A DNA stretch of 6,362 bases from Akkermansiaceae bacterium (GTDB lineage: Bacteria; Verrucomicrobiota; Verrucomicrobiia; Verrucomicrobiales; Akkermansiaceae). The notes under the pieces were generated by a model. It saw only the letters and a list, made by a program, of their open reading frames with translations. It had not been told where the DNA came from and did not search any database. A program made the position numbers and the translations under genes. The DNA is taken from the NCBI GenBank assembly GCA_028293225.1, contig JAQGPE010000166.1:1-6362 (forward strand), read 5' to 3'. Positions 6,145 to 6,362 of this stretch are shown piece after piece (the first letter of the stretch is position 1; each line of letters starts with the position of its first letter).

Positions 6145-6362
6145 TCAGGGATTGACCGTCGCGTTGTAGTGGAACTGGCCGTCTTCGATCTTGATGAAGA
6201 CCAGGGCCTTCACGGCGTCCCGGTCGGCGTTGAGGGAGAACTTGCCGCTCACACCTTCGAAATCCTTGGTGCCGGCGATCGCGTCGCGGAGAGGGGCGGA
6301 GTCGGTGGTGCCGGCGCGCTTGATCGCGTCGGCAAGAAGCAGGGCGGAGTCGTAACCGAGGA
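6145..6362 (-). CDS. Periplasmic amino acid-binding protein of the Liv transporter, C-terminal part
   Basis: Reading leftward from the window edge, a frame is open for 71 codons and ends at TGA (6147-6145). The sequence LGYDSALLLADAIKRAG (1-17), then LRDAIAGTKDFEGVSGKF (24-41) and later ALVFIKIEDGQF (52-63) is the end of a type I periplasmic-binding-fold protein (Leu/Ile/Val-binding, LivJ/LivK type). GYDSALLLADAI is the late helix of the second lobe, F-E-G-V-S-G is the family's turn before the last strands, and K-I-E-D-G-Q-F is the terminal beta-hairpin. The 5' part, including any signal peptide, is outside the window. It is followed closely by livH, so it would supply the substrate-capturing component of this importer. 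The family is clear; the substrate is not. Confidence 0.9.
   Translation of the reverse strand, partial: LGYDSALLLADAIKRAGTTDSAPLRDAIAGTKDFEGVSGKFSLNADRDAVKALVFIKIEDGQFHYNATVNP

Noticed and set aside
5184..6155. Plus-strand ORF of 323 codons spanning the whole of livH
   Set aside because: It is the codon-aligned antisense of livH, open for the same codon-usage reason. The predicted protein is very hydrophilic (Asp, Gly, His, Gln-rich), as expected from the complement of membrane-protein codons, and has no known motif.

Overview
The window comes from a GC-rich bacterial chromosome (about 60% G+C by eye). Every supported gene lies on the minus strand, so transcription runs from high to low coordinates. 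The protein types suggest a Gram-negative or environmental lineage such as Verrucomicrobia or Acidobacteria. This is a guess from the overall look of the helicase, Liv and HicBA proteins, because no rRNA or other phylogenetic marker is present. Hardly any start codon has a recognisable Shine-Dalgarno sequence, which would fit a lineage that uses little SD-led initiation.

In transcription order, the right part (6362 to 2779) is a nearly complete branched-chain amino acid (or related amide/amino acid) ABC importer operon. It has the C-terminal end of a periplasmic binding protein, the permeases livH and livM, and the ATPases livG and livF. The genes are packed tightly: 25 nt between the binding protein and livH, TGATG at livH/livM, ATGA at livM/livG, and an 8-nt overlap at livG/livF. 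The binding protein captures substrate, LivH and LivM form the membrane channel, and LivG and LivF drive transport by ATP hydrolysis.

Twelve nucleotides after the livF stop, in the same reading frame, comes a compact hicB-hicA toxin-antitoxin pair (2766 to 2336), antitoxin first and joined by an ATGA overlap. After a further 42 nt comes a 678-residue UvrD/PcrA-type superfamily 1 DNA helicase (2293 to 257). All helicase motifs are present, but the usual C-terminal extension is missing.

The left end (1 to 256) is a 180-nt intergenic stretch with a weak terminator-like hairpin, a short 8-bp-period repeat and a spaced direct repeat. It leads into the first 25 codons of another minus-strand gene, which I cannot identify firmly.

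I found no clearly new biological system. The most notable point is the hicBA module placed directly behind livF in the same frame, apparently as part of the liv transcription unit. The long plus-strand ORFs are antisense shadows of the real genes.
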